The notes under the pieces: model-generated
What the model was told of the DNA's origin: nothing
Databases searched by the model: none
What the model saw: the letters and a program-made list of their open reading frames with translations, nothing else
Assembly: GCA_016875255.1 (NCBI GenBank)
Contig: VGRU01000051.1
Span: 1 to 17,292 of the forward strand
DNA from: Deltaproteobacteria bacterium
GTDB taxonomy: Bacteria; Desulfobacterota; BSN033; UBA1163
Direction: 5' to 3'
DNA length: 17,292 nucleotides
Shown here: positions 14,894-17,292 of the stretch, piece after piece
How positions within the stretch are numbered: position 1 is the stretch's first letter
Layout of the letters: the number at the start of each line of letters is the position of its first letter
Program-made: the position numbers and the translations under genes

Positions 14894-16042
14894 ATGGGAT
14901 CTATTTTATCAAAAATCAAACCCCTTCTCATTTCTGTCATCCTGATCCTTCACCTTCCTGTTTCCGTTTTCGGGGCAGCCATTACCGACATCCGGTTCTG
15001 GTCTGCCCCGGATCACACCCGCGTGGTCCTGGATCTTACAGATCCGCCCCGGTATGAGAGTTCCTCCCAGGAAAACCCTCCGCTATACCAGGTTGAATTA
15101 ACCGGCATCACCTCTCTGCCGAAAAAGAGAGAACTGGAAGTTAAGGATAAATATCTTCTCAAAATCAGCCTGACCGATCTTGGAAAAGGAAAGGCAAGGC
15201 TGGCGCTTTATCAGAAGACTCCTCTCCAGGCGAATATCTTCGCGCTCAAGCCTGATCTTGGAAAGACCCATCGGCTCGTCATCGACCTCATCGATGTCGG
15301 ACAGGAGACAAAGGATCAGGAGGAAAGGCAGAAACAGAAAGAGGTCAGATCGAAGGGCATAAAGATCGTCGTCATCGATCCCGGCCATGGCGGAGAGGAC
15401 CCTGGAGCTGTGGGACCCCGCAAAACGATGGAGAAGGATATCGTGTTGAAGGTCGGGGAAAAGGCGATTCATCTCCTCAATCAACAGAAAGAGGTGAAGG
15501 CTTTCCTGACACGGAAAGGGGATTATTTTGTTCCCCTCGAACAGAGGGTAAGAATAGCAAGGGAGTATGGCGCCGACCTCTTCATCAGCCTGCACGCCGA
15601 TGGAAGCTTTAACCCTCAGGCCAGAGGCTCCTCTGTTTACTGTCTCTCCCTTTCTGGCGCCTCGGATCAAGCCGCCAAACTCCTCGCCGATAAGGAGAAT
15701 ATGTCCAATATCCTGGGAGGGGCTTTTCTGAGGCCTGCCTCTCTCAGCAAAGACCCCAATTTAAACCAGATTCTCCTCGACCTGATGCAGAACAATTCGA
15801 TGAAGGAAAGCTTCCGGTTCGCCGAATTGACTCTTGACGAGATGAAGGAAATTCATCCTCTGAAATATCCCTCCTACCGGCAGGCCAATTTTATCGTACT
15901 AAGGGCGCCGGATATTCCTTCGGTTCTGGTCGAAGTGGCTTTCATCACCAACAAGGAGGATGAACGTCTCCTCAACCAGACCGGGTTCCAGGAGAAAATA
16001 GCAAAAAACCTCGTCAACGCCATCCTCAAATACTTCAAATGA
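14894..16042 (+). CDS. N-acetylmuramoyl-L-alanine amidase (AMIN plus Amidase_3)
   Basis: A 382-aa exported cell-wall hydrolase of the AmiC type. A Sec-type signal peptide (to about residue 28, ending VFGA) is followed by an AMIN domain (about 30-135, starting ITDIRFWSAPDHTRVVLDL), a charged linker (EERQKQKEVRSK), and a zinc amidase domain. Zinc ligands are H165 (DPGHGG), E180 (MEKD) and H234 (SLHAD); the catalytic Glu is E347 (LVEVAFITN). It cuts the bond between muramic acid and the stem peptide, usually during cell separation. An ATG at 14879 would add five residues, but GGTGAG lies just before the ATG at 14894, which is preferred. It begins 33 bases after the thiolase gene but is not related to that pathway. 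Confidence 0.94.
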   Translation: MGSILSKIKPLLISVILILHLPVSVFGAAITDIRFWSAPDHTRVVLDLTDPPRYESSSQENPPLYQVELTGITSLPKKRELEVKDKYLLKISLTDLGKGKARLALYQKTPLQANIFALKPDLGKTHRLVIDLIDVGQETKDQEERQKQKEVRSKGIKIVVIDPGHGGEDPGAVGPRKTMEKDIVLKVGEKAIHLLNQQKEVKAFLTRKGDYFVPLEQRVRIAREYGADLFISLHADGSFNPQARGSSVYCLSLSGASDQAAKLLADKENMSNILGGAFLRPASLSKDPNLNQILLDLMQNNSMKESFRFAELTLDEMKEIHPLKYPSYRQANFIVLRAPDIPSVLVEVAFITNKEDERLLNQTGFQEKIAKNLVNAILKYFK

Positions 16043-16073
16043 TCCGGGGTCACCCATTTACTATTTTAATTAG

Positions 16074-16102
16074 TTGACATTTATTTTTGTTCCGTTTATA
16101 TA
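16074..16102 (+). promoter_or_regulatory. Strong sigma70-like promoter of the nickel module
   Basis: TTGACA (16074-16079) and TATATA (16097-16102) are exactly 17 bases apart. The predicted start, six to eight bases further, falls at about 16108-16110, right at the foot of the hairpin at 16109-16155. This is the best promoter in the window. Confidence 0.75.
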
Positions 16103-16108
16103 AAAAGT

Positions 16109-16160
16109 AGCCACGAAGGTGAAGCGCCTCCAGGAAGGAGGGGCCGTAAGTGGCTTTTTT
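16109..16160 (+). promoter_or_regulatory. Structured 5' leader, attenuator or riboswitch candidate
   Basis: AGCCAC (16109-16114) pairs with GTGGCT (16150-16155), followed by a T run to 16160. Inside, CCTCC (16127-16131) pairs with GGAGG (16137-16141) around the loop AGGAA, extended by two pairs. The internal loops GAAGGTGAA and CGTAA are unpaired, as in small aptamers. The only Shine-Dalgarno-like AGGAGG is buried in the inner stem. It matches no riboswitch class I can recognise. Confidence 0.6.
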
Positions 16161-16172
16161 ATTGCTTTTAAT

Positions 16173-16595
16173 ATGGAAAAGAAAAAAGCAATCGCAGTGA
16201 TTGATGGACAGGGAGGGGGCATCGGAGGCCTGGTGATCAAACGCCTCCGGGAAGTCTTTGGGGAAGAGATCGAAGTCATCGGACTTGGAACGAATGCCAT
16301 GGCCACAGGAGCAATGTTAAAAGCAGGGGCCAATAAGGGAGCCTCCGGAGAAAATGCCATCGTTCAAACCGTAAAGAGAGTGGATATGATCGCGGGATCC
16401 ACCGCGATCGTCCTTGCCAATTCGATGATGGGGGAGTTGACGCCGAAAATGGCAGAGGCCATTGCATCCTCCCCCGCTTTGAAATGTCTTCTACCCTTAA
16501 AGATGCCCGATGTGGAAATCATCGGAGCCCCCAAGGAGCCCCTTCCCCATCTGATTGACCAATTGATTAAGCGAATACAGGAGATCATATATTGA
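16173..16595 (+). CDS. DUF3842 family protein
   Basis: A 140-aa protein with a nucleotide-binding-like opening (AIAVIDGQGGGIGGLVIKRL), a GLGTNAMATGAMLKAGA segment, GENAIVQTVKRVD, and a hydrophobic GSTAIVLANSMMGELTP segment. These fit DUF3842, a small conserved family of unknown function. It is followed 15 bases later by CooT and then CbiM, so a role in nickel or cobalt handling is plausible by context only. The frame extends up to a GTG at 16119, but that part is the leader hairpin; the ATG at 16173 starts the conserved domain and is chosen although no good ribosome site is directly before it. The T run of the leader ends only 12 bases before the ATG. No membrane segment or metal-binding cluster is obvious. 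Confidence 0.85.
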   Translation: MEKKKAIAVIDGQGGGIGGLVIKRLREVFGEEIEVIGLGTNAMATGAMLKAGANKGASGENAIVQTVKRVDMIAGSTAIVLANSMMGELTPKMAEAIASSPALKCLLPLKMPDVEIIGAPKEPLPHLIDQLIKRIQEIIY

Positions 16596-16610
16596 GATCG
16601 GGAGGAACCC

Positions 16611-16799
16611 ATGTGTGAGGCCAATGCATACCTGCTAAAAGAAGGCAAGGAGGAGCTCATCCTTGAGGATATCTCTGTCCTTCGCCCTGAAAAGGAAGAA
16701 CTCTATCTTCAAAATATTTTTGGGGAACAGAAAAGGATCAAAGCCCGAATCAAGGAGATGAATCTCCTCGATCACCGGATCGTGCTGGAAGAAGTATAA
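16611..16799 (+). CDS. cooT: CooT family nickel-binding protein
   Basis: A 62-aa protein with the family opening MCEA, followed by the strand pattern ILEDISVLRPE, NIFGEQKRIKARIKEM and HRIVLEEV. In CooT of Rhodospirillum rubrum the second residue, a cysteine, binds nickel, and the protein assists nickel supply to CO dehydrogenase. C2 is present here. GGGAGGA lies six bases before the ATG. It follows the DUF3842 gene with a 15-base gap and precedes cbiM, which supports a nickel role. Whether it serves CO dehydrogenase or another nickel enzyme cannot be seen, as none is encoded in the window. Confidence 0.88.
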   Translation: MCEANAYLLKEGKEELILEDISVLRPEKEELYLQNIFGEQKRIKARIKEMNLLDHRIVLEEV

Positions 16800-16828
16800 A
16801 TCCTTTTAAACCCTTAATGAAAAATATA

Positions 16829-16944
16829 AATTGTAAATTGAAAAGTTAGCAATGATGAATCCATAAAAGGTCGGAAAAGAGAAAATATTTCATTCTGAAC
16901 CTTATTTTGAACTGCTAACTTTGCATTTACCAATTTTCAATGAT
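16829..16944. repeat. Inverted repeat in the cooT-cbiM spacer
   Basis: ATTGTAAATTGAAAAGTTAGCA (about 16830-16851) pairs imperfectly with TGCTAACTTTGCATTTACCAAT (about 16913-16934) across about 60 bases. The spacer is AT-rich and non-coding. The word CAATTTTCAATGAT at its right end also occurs at 9476-9486 beside the DUF1850 start, suggesting a dispersed repeat. Confidence 0.6.
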
Positions 16945-16949
16945 CTATT

Positions 16950-17007
16950 AAGGCCACGAAGGCCATGCTTTCGCAGAAGCGGAAGAAATACTTCGTGGCC
17001 TTTTTTT
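16950..17007 (+). terminator. Terminator-like hairpin just before cbiM
   Basis: AAGGCCACGAAG (16950-16961) and CTTCGTGGCCTT (16991-17002) make a perfect 12-bp stem, followed by a run of T to 17007. The 29-base loop holds a small hairpin (GCTT...AAGC, 16967-16980). Only a few bases separate it from the cbiM ribosome site GGGAGG. It can end the DUF3842-cooT transcript or act as an attenuator for cbiM. Its 5' side shares GCCACGAAGG with the leader at 16110. Confidence 0.7.
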
Positions 17008-17019
17008 AAGGGAGGATTT

Positions 17020-17292
17020 ATGCACATACCCGATGGATATTTGGGACCCGTAACCTACGGCGGCCTCTGGGCGGCCATGGTGCCCATCTGGATCTATGCA
17101 TCCAGAAAAGTTAAAAAGAACCTCGAAACCGCCCAGATTCCATTTCTCGCCATGGCATCTGTTTTCAGTCTCGTGGTCATGGTCTTTGCCATCCCTCTTC
17201 CCGGCGGAACAACGGGACACCTCAACGGTACAACTCTTGTAGCCATTCTTCTCGGTCCCTGGCCGGCGATCATTGCAGTCTCGGTTGCAAAA
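17020..17292 (+). CDS. cbiM: CbiM, substrate-binding membrane component of a nickel/cobalt ECF transporter (partial)
   Basis: The first 91 codons are present; the gene continues past the window end. The start MHIPDGYL is the hallmark of CbiM/NikM, where Met1, His2 and a histidine near position 67 hold the metal ion. H67 is present in GGTTGHLNG. Hydrophobic segments at about 11-27, 42-60 and from 71 onward fit the family. It takes up Ni2+ or Co2+ with CbiN/NikN, CbiQ and an ATPase, which would be expected downstream. GGGAGG is well placed before the ATG. Nickel is favoured over cobalt because of the adjacent cooT gene. The terminator-like hairpin immediately upstream suggests separate control. 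Confidence 0.93.
   Translation, partial: MHIPDGYLGPVTYGGLWAAMVPIWIYASRKVKKNLETAQIPFLAMASVFSLVVMVFAIPLPGGTTGHLNGTTLVAILLGPWPAIIAVSVAK

Noticed and set aside
16119..16172. GTG start adding 18 residues to the DUF3842 protein
   Set aside because: These codons are the leader hairpin and its T run; the conserved domain begins at the ATG at 16173.
16800..17019. Cobalamin or NiCo riboswitch before cbiM
   Set aside because: I looked for a B12-box-like sequence and for GGGACAG-type repeats and saw neither. A covariance search would be decisive.

Overview
The window reads as a chromosomal segment of an anaerobic, Gram-negative bacterium, probably an uncultured member of the Desulfobacterota (former Deltaproteobacteria). 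This is inferred from gene content: two TAXI-type TRAP carboxylate transporters, AMP-forming acyl-CoA ligase, beta-oxidation enzymes, and a CooT nickel protein of the kind linked to CO dehydrogenase. The spacers are full of small palindromic repeats. No rRNA, tRNA, CRISPR array, transposase or phage gene was seen.

Layout. (1) 1-684: a frameshifted DUF559 (Vsr-like) endonuclease gene lies between two long inverted-repeat arms, with a third arm-like copy beyond it. (2) 685-5789, minus strand: a TAXI solute-binding protein with its own good promoter, a fused TRAP permease, a thiolase with a TTG start, and a gamma-carbonic-anhydrase-like protein that lacks one zinc histidine. Palindrome pairs sit after the stop codons of the first two genes. 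(3) 5998-11975, minus strand: one tightly overlapping operon of acyl-CoA ligase, TAXI binding protein, DUF1850 protein, fused TRAP permease and zinc alcohol dehydrogenase. (4) 11976-12631: a divergent control region with two repeat elements and a large hairpin. (5) 12632-14860, plus strand: 3-hydroxyacyl-CoA dehydrogenase and a divergent thiolase. (6) 14894-16042: a cell-wall amidase. (7) 16074-17292: a probable nickel module of DUF3842 protein, CooT and CbiM (CbiM cut by the window end), with structured leaders before the first and third genes.

How it may work together. The two TRAP systems, the ligase, the dehydrogenases and the two thiolases look like an uptake and degradation pathway for one or more organic acids: import, CoA activation, oxidation of a hydroxyl group, then thiolytic cleavage. 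No acyl-CoA dehydrogenase or enoyl-CoA hydratase is present in the window, so either the substrate is already hydroxylated or these steps are encoded elsewhere. The substrate cannot be read from the sequence.

The most promising undescribed signal is at the right end. A near-consensus promoter at 16074-16102 is predicted to start transcription at the foot of a compact hairpin ending in a T run, directly before the DUF3842 gene. A second terminator-like hairpin with the same 5' sequence block sits just before the cbiM ribosome binding site. This could be a metal-responsive RNA control system for nickel uptake and delivery.
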